Shown here piece by piece: positions 23,723-30,874 of a stretch of DNA of 42,269 nt. The notes below the pieces were generated by a model. It worked only from the letters and a program-made list of their open reading frames with translations, did not search any database and had not been told where the DNA came from. Source of the stretch: JAYGED01 sp046582565 (GTDB lineage: Bacteria; Pseudomonadota; Alphaproteobacteria; JAAXGF01). The translations under genes were made by a program, and so were the position numbers. Numbering within the stretch: position 1 is the first letter of the stretch; every line of letters starts with the position of its first letter. The stretch spans positions 1 to 42,269 of the forward strand of contig JAYGED010000121.1 in the NCBI GenBank assembly GCA_046582565.1. The letters are read 5' to 3'.

Positions 23723-25005
23723 ATGGAAATTGAAGAACTCTTCAATCCCAAAAATATTGTTGATATGAGTTTTTTTAATTTCAACAATGCAATAACCGCG
23801 GTTTTTTTCGCCGACAAAGACCTCAAAATTAAAAAGGTCAACGCGAACTTCGAAGCCTTTTTCCCCATATTGGGAAATGTTTCAAACATCTATTTTCCCG
23901 ATGTTTTGAGTCAGCTCGGCGTCGATAAAGAGCAGATAGAATCATTTTCAAAGGAACTTGAGGAGAATGGGCATGTGCTCATTCCCAAAATTCTCATCAA
24001 GATAGACGGCAAGGAAAAAATCTATTCTCTGCTCTCCGCTAGAACTCAAAGTGATGATTTTTCCTACCTGAACGGCGTACAGGGGCAATTTGTCGATCGA
24101 ACGGAAGAGTTCGAGTTGCGCCGGGAACGCGAAGAATTGCTGGAAGAAAAATCCGCAATCGGGAAATCATCGAAGATAAATCCAGGAAACTGGAGGCGCT
24201 GGCTAACCGCCTGTCGAAATATCTCTCGCCACAGATCTACGAGACCATTTTCACCGGCGACAACACTGTTCAGCAGAGTTTCACACGAAAAAACCTGACG
24301 ATCTTCTTCTCGGATATCGTGAGTTTTACCGACATCACCAACGGCATGGAACCCGAACGTCTTGCTGCGGTGATCAACACTTATTTCAGCGAAATGTCGG
24401 CGATAGCGTTGGAGTACGGCGGCACGCTCGATAAATTTATCGGCGACGCTATGTTGGTGTTCTTCGGCGATCCGGAAACCCATGGCGAAAAGGAAGACGC
24501 CTCCAGATGCGCGCAAATGGCGTTGCGCATGCAGCAGCGCATTGAGGAGCTACAGGGAATCTGGAAATCTCAAGGCGTCTCCAAACCAATCAAGGTCCGC
24601 ATGGGCATCAGCACCGGCTATTGCACGGTGGGTAATTTTGGCTCCGATCAGAGGCTCGAATATACCGTTATCGGCAGTCCCGTGAATATAGCAGCCCGCC
24701 TCGAAGACAGCGCCCTGGGGGGCGCTATTCTAATCAGCGAATCGACCTATTTATTGATCGAGGATATCTCCGTCTGTGAGCCTATGGGCGAGGTGGTCCC
24801 GAAAGGATTCGTCCGGCCCGTTGCCACCTACCGGTTGGAAGGCATAAAAGACGAAAACAAAACAATAGCCGATGGCATGCCTTTGACCCGCACCGGTAAG
24901 CATGTGGAGGTCAACCTTCTGCAAGGCAGCGATATCAGGCAGGCGATTATTGAGTTGAAGGAAATTCGCGACGAATTCAAAAAATTTCGCTCTTTATCAT
25001 ACTAG
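23723..25005 (+). pseudogene. PAS-domain class III adenylate cyclase, interrupted by a -1 frameshift
   Basis: Two frames make one protein. The first (from the ATG at 23723) encodes a PAS-like sensor domain and the start of a signalling helix (EEFELRREREELLEEK). At a run of five A (24147-24151) the reading must step back one base. It then continues IRNREIIEDKSRKLEALANRLSKYL into a full cyclase domain: FFSDIVSFTDI with a metal Asp, LDKFIGDAML with the second Asp and the adenine-selecting Lys, and RLEYTVIGSPVNIAARLE. The catalytic residues are all intact. The cause could be a lost A in the sequence, a real mutation, or slippage. Codon use is more AT-rich than in the neighbours. Confidence 0.85.
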
Positions 25006-25042
25006 AGCAAGGCCGAGTAAGGCGCGCCTGAAATAACCGCCG

Positions 25043-25624
25043 TTAGCTTGGCAACCGCGACAGATAGATGTTTATTTCGTCGTTTGCGGTGGGTGCGTGG
25101 GCGACCAGGAAATTCACATCTTCGGCGGCAAAATAGATCGTCGTGCCGATTTCGGCCCGCTCGCCCGAAATGATCTCCTCCCAGGTCTTATCACCGAGAA
25201 TTGCCTGGGCGCAATCGATGTCGTGCTTATCAAAAAAATTCTGCGTTGCGGCGCCGACCTCGACCAATTTGCCGTTCTGTGTGGCGCGAAACACGGGATC
25301 GGGCTTCCGTTCGGGAAAATCCGCGATGGATTCAACCCGGCGGTTCTTATAGCGCGTCGCCACCGACGAATAGATACCGACGCAAAACGGGAAGGCATAG
25401 GCGAGAAATACAGAAAATATGGTGAGAGATGGCTGTTTGTAAAATTCCAGATAGAAGATGAAGAAGGGATCACCGTACTCTCTGAACCAGGGAACCAGAA
25501 GCTGGCCGTACACATTAATCAGAGTGCCGACAAAGAGGGCCAGCACATAGGTAGTTCGGTCTTGAAGCTTGTCACCTATGAGACGAAAAATGAGTATCAA
25601 AGGGTTAGTGGGCGACTGATTCAT
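25043..25624 (-). CDS. Membrane protein with two transmembrane segments and a PAS-like C-terminal domain
   Basis: 193 aa. Two hydrophobic segments (TTYVLALFVGTLINVYGQLLV and LTIFSVFLAYAFPFCVGIYSS) flank a short loop. The cytoplasmic part from about residue 100 reads like a small PAS fold (DPVFRATQNGKLVEVGAATQNFF, then DKTWEEIISGE). I do not recognise a named family. It converges tail-to-tail on the PAS-adenylate cyclase gene, 37 bp away, and shares that gene's AT-richer composition. A sensor role linked to the cyclase is possible, but only from position. Confidence 0.65.
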   Translation of the reverse strand: MNQSPTNPLILIFRLIGDKLQDRTTYVLALFVGTLINVYGQLLVPWFREYGDPFFIFYLEFYKQPSLTIFSVFLAYAFPFCVGIYSSVATRYKNRRVESIADFPERKPDPVFRATQNGKLVEVGAATQNFFDKHDIDCAQAILGDKTWEEIISGERAEIGTTIYFAAEDVNFLVAHAPTANDEINIYLSRLPS

Positions 25625-25764
25625 GTGTTTACTTCTAACGATGTTAGACTATCCCTAAACATCTATAATTTCTGCACAACCCCCAAAGAGCCCAGGTAAT
25701 TGCGGGTCATATATATGAGTTTTACCGCCAAAGTCCACCGTACATTACGATAGATTGCTCACCT

Positions 25765-26808
25765 TCACCCATGTGAGGACAGATAGGCTTCGGCCAGCGG
25801 CATAGTATCTACGATGTAGGGGCCGCCGAGTTCTTTGGCGAGATCGGTCTCTGCGTGCGAGCCCATCCAGGCCAAAATCAACATGCGGCGCAGCATCAGG
25901 AAGGTCCGGATTTCGGCTTCCTCGTCAGCATCTATGGGCTGAATACGGCGATAGCCTTCGCACCAGGCGGCGATCAGCTCGGGAAGATCGGTGCGCTCCT
26001 CCATGAAACTGAGCGCGCTGGCCAGGTCATAGAGATACCAGCCGATGCCGCAATCATCAAAATCGATCACTCGGGTTTCGCCGTTATGAACCAAAAGATT
26101 GGCAAGGCGGAAATCGGCATGGATCAGCCCGAAGCGCGCGGGCGCTTGGCCAAAGGCAGTAAGGCGGGCGCCAATCAGCTGAGCGCAGCGTTCCAACAGG
26201 GCGTGATCCCCGCCATCGAGACCGGGCGCCGCCTCCCAGCGGCCCCAGTTGGGATTGCCGCCCAGGGTGGCCTCGAAATCCCACCGCAACCGCTCAAAAT
26301 CAGCGGGCAGAAGCCATGATTTTGAATGAACATGGGTGCGGGCGGTAACCTCGCCGAGCTGGATAAACGGCGCAATCAGGTCTTTGTTTTCGTCCGGCGC
26401 TTCGCCGTCGATCCAGGCGAACCGCACGGCATAACGTTCACGTGGCAGGCCGTGGCCGGCAACGGTCTGGATCACCTCGCCGTCGAGGCCGGGAATTGGG
26501 CGCGGCGTCGGCACCCCGGCCTGGTCGTTGAGCGCCTGCATCCAGGCCAGTTCGCATTCGATGCCCCGGCGGCTGTGATAATCCTCGCGGTGGACGCGGA
26601 TCACGCAGGGCTCGGCCCCAGGGTTTTCAGTTCGACCTGAGTTTTCAATTCGACCAGGGCTTTCTATACGATAGGTGGTGTTTTCCGAGTGATTGATCAT
26701 CTGGATTTGGCAATCGCTCTCCAGGCCGAAGCGATCAAGGCCGGCGACCAACGCCGCCTCGACACGGATCAATTGCTCGTCCTGGCTCAACTTGTCGAAA
26801 TCCACCAT
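25765..26808 (-). CDS. Aminoglycoside phosphotransferase (APH)-fold small-molecule kinase, candidate amino-alcohol kinase
   Basis: The family phosphorylates hydroxyl groups of small amines with ATP. The Brenner motif HADFRLANLL (His230, Asp232, Asn237) and the metal-binding VIDFDDCG are intact. Kinases of this fold phosphorylate (S)-1-amino-2-propanol in the aminoacetone-utilising microcompartment. Here the phospho-lyase candidate and the aldehyde dehydrogenase share this gene's promoter repeat. Two adjacent ATGs exist at 26811 and 26808; the second fits the spacing seen at the other promoters best. Residues 47-64 are three imperfect six-residue repeats (RIESPG, RIENSG, RTENPG) in the N-lobe, an unusual insertion. 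It is divergent from the acetamidase gene. Confidence 0.85.
   Translation of the reverse strand: MVDFDKLSQDEQLIRVEAALVAGLDRFGLESDCQIQMINHSENTTYRIESPGRIENSGRTENPGAEPCVIRVHREDYHSRRGIECELAWMQALNDQAGVPTPRPIPGLDGEVIQTVAGHGLPRERYAVRFAWIDGEAPDENKDLIAPFIQLGEVTARTHVHSKSWLLPADFERLRWDFEATLGGNPNWGRWEAAPGLDGGDHALLERCAQLIGARLTAFGQAPARFGLIHADFRLANLLVHNGETRVIDFDDCGIGWYLYDLASALSFMEERTDLPELIAAWCEGYRRIQPIDADEEAEIRTFLMLRRMLILAWMGSHAETDLAKELGGPYIVDTMPLAEAYLSSHG
26617..26670 (-). repeat. Three in-frame 18-bp tandem repeats within the kinase gene
   Basis: Three 18-base units (26617-26634, 26635-26652, 26653-26670) encode RTENPG, RIENSG and RIESPG. They differ by a few substitutions and keep the reading frame. Confidence 0.8.
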
Positions 26809-26813
26809 CATTC

Positions 26814-26870
26814 CTTATGGCCGATGGCTCCTCCCCTTTGCTTGACCGGGCATTACAGGATTTTGACATC
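26814..26870 (-). promoter_or_regulatory. Probable AraC-family operator and promoter of the kinase gene
   Basis: TTGACCG (26842-26848), 14 bases, TTGACATC (26863-26870) on the plus strand, again a 21-bp period. A -10-like CATAAG lies at 26814-26819, the same distance from the half-site as TAGGCT in the two other short promoters. The region also separates the kinase from the divergent acetamidase gene, so it could influence both. Confidence 0.68.
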
Positions 26871-26934
26871 AAGCCCGCCGCCATGAAAGGATAGCAACAG
26901 CAGAATCAATCCTTCAATGTTGGAGATCGCCGTC

Positions 26935-27879
26935 ATGAGCCAAGGTCCGAATTACACAATCCATAAGGATCACCATCACCACGGCTGGGACAATTCCAAC
27001 GCACCCGTGCTCACCGTGGCGCCGGGCGATGTGGTCGAGGTTGGGGTGTTCGACGCCTCGGGCGGGCAACTGAACGAGACCTCGACCGCCGCCGATGTAG
27101 ACGCCTTCGTCTTCGAGACCATCAATCCGGTGACCGGCCCGATCTATGTGGATGGCGCCGAGCCGGGCGACGCCCTGAAAGTCACCCTGCTCTCCTTCCG
27201 CCCGTCGGGCTGGGGCTGGACCGCGATCATCCCCGGCTTCGGGCTGCTGGCCGAGGACTTCACAACGTCGGCCCTGACCCATTGGCGCTACGACGCCGAC
27301 AGTTTGGCCCCTGCCCTGTTCGGTGAAATCGCGAAGGTGCCGCTCAAGCCCTTCACCGGCACCATCGGCGTCGCCCCGGCGGAAGCCGGCACCCACAGCA
27401 TCGTTCCGCCGCGCCGGGTCGGCGGCAATATGGATATTCGCGACATATCCGTCGGCACGGAGCTTTATCTTCCCATCGAGGTCGCGGGCGCCCTGTTCTC
27501 GGTCGGCGATACCCATGCGACGCAGGGCGACGGCGAGGTTTGCGGCACCGCTATCGAGAGCCCCATGGAAGTCACCCTGCAATTCGATCTGGTCAAAGGC
27601 GCCAACCTGGCCATGCCGCGCTTCACCACGCCGGGCCCGGTGAGCCGCCATTTCGACGGGTCGGGCTACGAGGTGACCACCGGCATCGGCCCCGACCTGT
27701 TCGAAGGCGCCAAGATGGCCGTGCGCGGCATGATCGAGCTGCTCACCGCCGAACACGGCATGACCCCGGAGCAGGCCTATATGCTGTGCAGCGTCTGCGC
27801 CGATCTGCGGGTCAGCGAAATCGTCGACACGCCAAACTGGCTGATGTCGCTCTACTTCCCCAAGTTGGTTCTGGAATGA
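26935..27879 (+). CDS. Acetamidase/formamidase family amidohydrolase (FmdA_AmdA)
   Basis: 314 aa. Releases ammonia from short amides in characterised members. Typical motifs are HHHHGWDNSNAPVLTVAPGDVVEV at the N-terminus, then LLSFRPSGWGWTAIIPGFGLL, the RVGGNMDIRDI block, LFSVGDTHATQGDGEVCGTAIE and TPEQAYMLCSVCADLRVSEIVD. I prefer the ATG at 26935, about ten bases after GGAG, over one six codons upstream. It is divergent from the kinase, and the 21-bp-period repeat lies between them. The next gene, a lipoprotein, overlaps its stop as ATGA. Confidence 0.9.
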   Translation: MSQGPNYTIHKDHHHHGWDNSNAPVLTVAPGDVVEVGVFDASGGQLNETSTAADVDAFVFETINPVTGPIYVDGAEPGDALKVTLLSFRPSGWGWTAIIPGFGLLAEDFTTSALTHWRYDADSLAPALFGEIAKVPLKPFTGTIGVAPAEAGTHSIVPPRRVGGNMDIRDISVGTELYLPIEVAGALFSVGDTHATQGDGEVCGTAIESPMEVTLQFDLVKGANLAMPRFTTPGPVSRHFDGSGYEVTTGIGPDLFEGAKMAVRGMIELLTAEHGMTPEQAYMLCSVCADLRVSEIVDTPNWLMSLYFPKLVLE

Positions 27880-28247
27880 GAAAAGGCTTCGCTGTTCTTG
27901 CCGGCGCCGTTCTGCTGGGCGCCTGCGCCACCATTGACGTCGATCAAAGCGCTGAGATTTTCGACGCGGCAACCTATGCCGACGACCTCAACGAATGCCG
28001 TGGCGGCCCGGCCGCGCTGTTTGCCCTGAACCGCCTTGAGTCCGCCATGGTCGGCTCGGTCTACGGCCTGGCCTATGGCGCCTACTACGGCGCCGTCGCC
28101 GGAAACACCGAGAAAGGCGTCATCATCGGCACCATCGTCGGCGGCGTCCTGGGCCTGGGTCACGGCGCGCACCGCTCCATGGACCGCCACGACGAAGCCC
28201 TGACCCGCTGCCTCAGGGAAAAGGGCTATGCGGCGGGAGCCGTGTGA
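27876..28247 (+). CDS. Small glycine-zipper lipoprotein
   Basis: 123 aa. The N-terminus is a lipoprotein signal with the lipobox LLGAC (Cys17). The middle has an alternating glycine pattern (GLAYGAYYGAVAG, then GTIVGGVLGLGHGAH), the glycine-zipper type often seen in outer-membrane-associated lipoproteins. A conserved-looking cysteine pair flanks it (NECRGG and TRCLREKGY). It is translationally coupled to the acetamidase by an ATGA overlap. No enzymatic role is suggested. Confidence 0.8.
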   Translation: MRKGFAVLAGAVLLGACATIDVDQSAEIFDAATYADDLNECRGGPAALFALNRLESAMVGSVYGLAYGAYYGAVAGNTEKGVIIGTIVGGVLGLGHGAHRSMDRHDEALTRCLREKGYAAGAV

Positions 28248-28310
28248 CTGGCGGGGGTTTGAACGCCGCTCTAGCTTTATTTTAAACCTATACTATTTTA
28301 AAGGCCCGCC

Positions 28311-28772
28311 ATGGCCGTGGAAATCTACATCGATGCGGACGCCTGCCCGGTCAAGGACGAGACCATCCGGGTCGCTGCGCGCCATCGCCTGAAGGTCTAC
28401 ATGGTCAGCGACGGCGGCATCCGCCCGAGCCGAAACCCCCTGGTCGAGCTGGTCATCGTCGCCCCGGGCGCGGACGCCGCCGACGACTGGATCGCCGCTC
28501 ATATCCAGAAAGCCGACATCTGCATCACCAGCGACATCCCCCTCGCCGCCCGATGCCTGGAACAAGGCGCACAAGCCCTCAAACCCAACGGCGAGCCCTT
28601 CACAGAAGACGCCATCGGCATGGCCCTGGCCAATCGCGAACTGATGCAGGACTTGCGCGATAGCGGCGAAATAACCGGCGGCCCCAGACCCTTCAGTAAA
28701 GCCGACCGGTCTGAATTTCTAAATCGTCTGGAAACGACTGTGCGGGAGGCGCGACGGCGGGGATCATGTTGA
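28311..28772 (+). CDS. YaiI/YqxD family protein (UPF0178, DUF188)
   Basis: 153 aa, the usual length of this conserved family of PIN-like fold proteins with unknown function. It begins EIYIDADACPVKDE, a hallmark with acidic residues, and continues MVSDGGIRP, then ADICITSDIPLAARCLEQGA and FTEDAIGMALANRELM. The C-terminal GPRPFSKADRSEFLNRLE is also typical. There is no clear operon partner, and the gene lies 63 bases after the lipoprotein. Confidence 0.92.
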   Translation: MAVEIYIDADACPVKDETIRVAARHRLKVYMVSDGGIRPSRNPLVELVIVAPGADAADDWIAAHIQKADICITSDIPLAARCLEQGAQALKPNGEPFTEDAIGMALANRELMQDLRDSGEITGGPRPFSKADRSEFLNRLETTVREARRRGSC

Positions 28773-28880
28773 TGACCCGCTGTTTCAGCTGGGTGAACAC
28801 GCTCCCTTCCAGAGCGGCAATGATCGAATCCTTGCCTCTCGCGAGTTGATGCATCATTCTCAATTTTAGAGGCGGGGGCC

Positions 28881-29867
28881 ATGGTTGATCTGATACATCC
28901 GATTTTTCTGAACATCTATGATGTCTTGCGACACGGCGTCGTGGTCCTGCTCATCGTCGGGGTGTTGGTGGTGATCGTGCTCTTCGTGATCGACGTTTCA
29001 CAGACCCAGAACGCGGTCCGTCGCAACTATCCGGTGCTTGGCCGGTTTCGCCGTTTCTTCGAGCATATGGGCGAGTTCTTCCGTCAGTATTTCTTCGCCA
29101 TGGACCGCGAGGAAAAACCCTTCAACCGGGCCGAGCGAGCAGCGACGAACGTCGACAACACCGTGGCCTTCGGCTCGACCCGCGACCTGACGCCGCCGGG
29201 CACGGTGTTGTTTGTCAACGATCCGTTCCCGCACCTGGATTCGGATGCCGTCGAGCCGGCACCGGTGACGATCGGTCCGAATTGCCCGAACCCCTATACC
29301 ACTGCCTCGCTGGTCAACATCTCAGCGATGAGCTACGGCGCTTTGTCGAACCCGGCGGCCAGGGCGCTGTCAGCCGGCGCCAAGGTGGTCGGCTGCTGGC
29401 TGAACACCGGCGAGGGCGGCCTCGCGCCGGCGCATCTCTTAGGCGGCGCCGACATCGTCTACCAGATCGGCACCGCCAAATACGGCGTTCGCGACGGCGA
29501 TGGCAATCTGTCGGACGAGAAGCTGCGCGAAGTCGCTGCCCACGAGCAGATTCGGATGTTCGAGATCAAACTGTCACAGGGCGCCAAACCGGGCAAAGGC
29601 GGGATCCTGCCCGCCATCAAGGTGACGGCAGAGATCGCAGCGATCCGCGGCATTCCGGAAGGCCAGGACAGCCTGAGCCCGAACCGCCATCCGGAGATCG
29701 CCTCGGTCAGCGATATTCTCGACATGGTGGAGCGCGTGCGCCAGGCGACGGGCAAGCCGGTCGGCTTCAAGACGGTGGTCGGCAGCTTCGGCTGTCCTCA
29801 ACACCGCTCACTAGAATGGCACCTTTACCCTCTCCGTACATCGACGCGACCATATCGTAGGTGTTAG
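28881..29867 (+). pseudogene. FMN-binding glutamate synthase family protein, C-terminally truncated
   Basis: The N-terminus has a membrane segment (VVLLIVGVLVVIVLFVI), as in the membrane-anchored GltB-like family, followed by the FMN-barrel start: VNISAMSYGALSNPAARALSAGAK, LNTGEGGLAPAHLLGGADIVYQIGTAKYG and KPGKGGILPAIKVT. Homology runs to GKPVGFKTVVGSFG and then stops near 29790. The remaining residues (CPQHRSLEWHL onward) are unrelated and run to a chance stop. Relatives are about 500 residues, so about 200 residues, including much of the FMN barrel and the iron-sulfur cysteines, are missing. The break lies about 200 bases from the 3' end of tRNA-Leu. Confidence 0.82.
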
Positions 29868-29917
29868 CCATGGTCAGGACACCCGGCAATCATACCATGG
29901 GGTGCTGGCATGGTTAA

Positions 29918-29939
29918 CCTGTACTCGAAACCTGTACTC
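29918..29939. repeat. Direct repeat CCTGTACTC beside tRNA-Leu
   Basis: CCTGTACTC occurs at 29918-29926 and again at 29931-29939, with four bases between. It lies between the truncated glutamate synthase gene and the tRNA, where integrase arm-type sites would be expected. Confidence 0.45.
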
Positions 29940-29970
29940 AATAATTTTACGAGCACAGTATAAATTATTG
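29939..29970. repeat. AT-rich 9-bp inverted repeat downstream of tRNA-Leu
   Basis: CAATAATTT (29939-29947) and AAATTATTG (29962-29970) are perfect complements around a 14-base loop. This could be the tRNA's transcript end hairpin or part of an old attachment region; it is not a classic GC-rich terminator. Confidence 0.45.
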
Positions 29971-29985
29971 ATATTGTTGATAAAT

Positions 29986-30072
29986 TGGTGCCCGCTGAGG
30001 GACTTGAACCCCCACCCCCTTGCGGGGAACAGATTTTAAGTCTGTCGTGTCTACCAGTTCCACCAAGCGGGC
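29986..30072 (-). tRNA. tRNA-Leu (anticodon UAA)
   Basis: The minus strand folds as a class II tRNA. The acceptor arms GCCCGCT/AGCGGGC pair over seven bases, the anticodon loop is CTTAAAA in a CAGA/TCTG stem, and a long variable arm (CCCCGCAAGGGG) is typical of tRNA-Leu. The T-arm has GGTTCAAGTCC and the CCA end is encoded (29986-29988). The 3' end faces the truncated glutamate synthase gene. Confidence 0.95.
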
Positions 30073-30108
30073 CCAGGCACCAGTCGTGGAGGCTTATAGC
30101 ACGGCTGA

Positions 30109-30870
30109 TTACGCCGTGGCTTCTTCGATCCTCGGGTTGCCGCCGAGGTCTTGCAGGGCGGCGATGACCTCCTCGGCGGCGGTGTCCAGCTCGGCGTCGT
30201 CGGTGCCGCGCAGCACCAGCTTCACACCGAAAGCGCCGCCTCTGTAATAGGGGTAGCTGCCGATGGAGAGGTTCGGGTGGCGATCCTGGATGTCACTCAG
30301 GGCGGACGCCAGGGTGCCCTCGCCGATATCGACCACGATGGAGCGCTCGCGCAGGGGCTCGCCGCCGGTCAGCCGGTGGGTCATGCTCTCGAACATGGCC
30401 TGCATGATCTTCGGCACCCCGGCGAAGACGAAGACGTTTTCGATCTGCCAGCCGGGCGCCCCGGACACCGGATTGTCGATCAGGGTGGCGCCTTCGGGGG
30501 TGTCGGCCATGGAGAGCCGCGCCTCGTTGAGCTCCATGTCGGAGCCCCGATAGGCGTTCTCCAGGATGGCGACGATTTCCGGGTGGCGAATCAGCGGCCG
30601 GTCGAAGGCGGCGGCCACGGCGGCGGCGGTAATATCGTCGTGGGTCGGGCCGATGCCGCCGGTGGTCAGGACATAGTCGTAGCGCGCCCGGCATTCGTTG
30701 AGGGCGGCGACGATGGCGTCCTGCTTGTCGGCCACCACCCGCGCCTCGGCGAGACGCACGCCGAGCGAATTGAGGCGCCCGGCGATATAGCGCAGATTCA
30801 CATCCGCCGTGCGCCCGGAAAGAATCTCGTCGCCGATGATGATCAGGGCGGCGGTGACAATTTTCGTCAT
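30109..30870 (-). CDS. CinA-like/MoaB-MogA-fold molybdopterin-binding domain protein
   Basis: 253 aa. It starts TAALIIIGDEILSGRTADVNLRYIAGRLNSLG and has the family hallmark YDYVLTTGGIGPTHDDIT. This corresponds to the N-terminal COG1058 part of CinA without the C-terminal amidohydrolase domain; family members include nucleotide pyrophosphatases. The true start is the ATG at 30870; the longer frame reads through the preceding gene. It begins 4 bp after the phosphate transporter stop, so it belongs to that operon. The tRNA-Leu gene follows after its stop. Confidence 0.88.
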   Translation of the reverse strand: MTKIVTAALIIIGDEILSGRTADVNLRYIAGRLNSLGVRLAEARVVADKQDAIVAALNECRARYDYVLTTGGIGPTHDDITAAAVAAAFDRPLIRHPEIVAILENAYRGSDMELNEARLSMADTPEGATLIDNPVSGAPGWQIENVFVFAGVPKIMQAMFESMTHRLTGGEPLRERSIVVDIGEGTLASALSDIQDRHPNLSIGSYPYYRGGAFGVKLVLRGTDDAELDTAAEEVIAALQDLGGNPRIEEATA

Positions 30871-30874
30871 GGCG

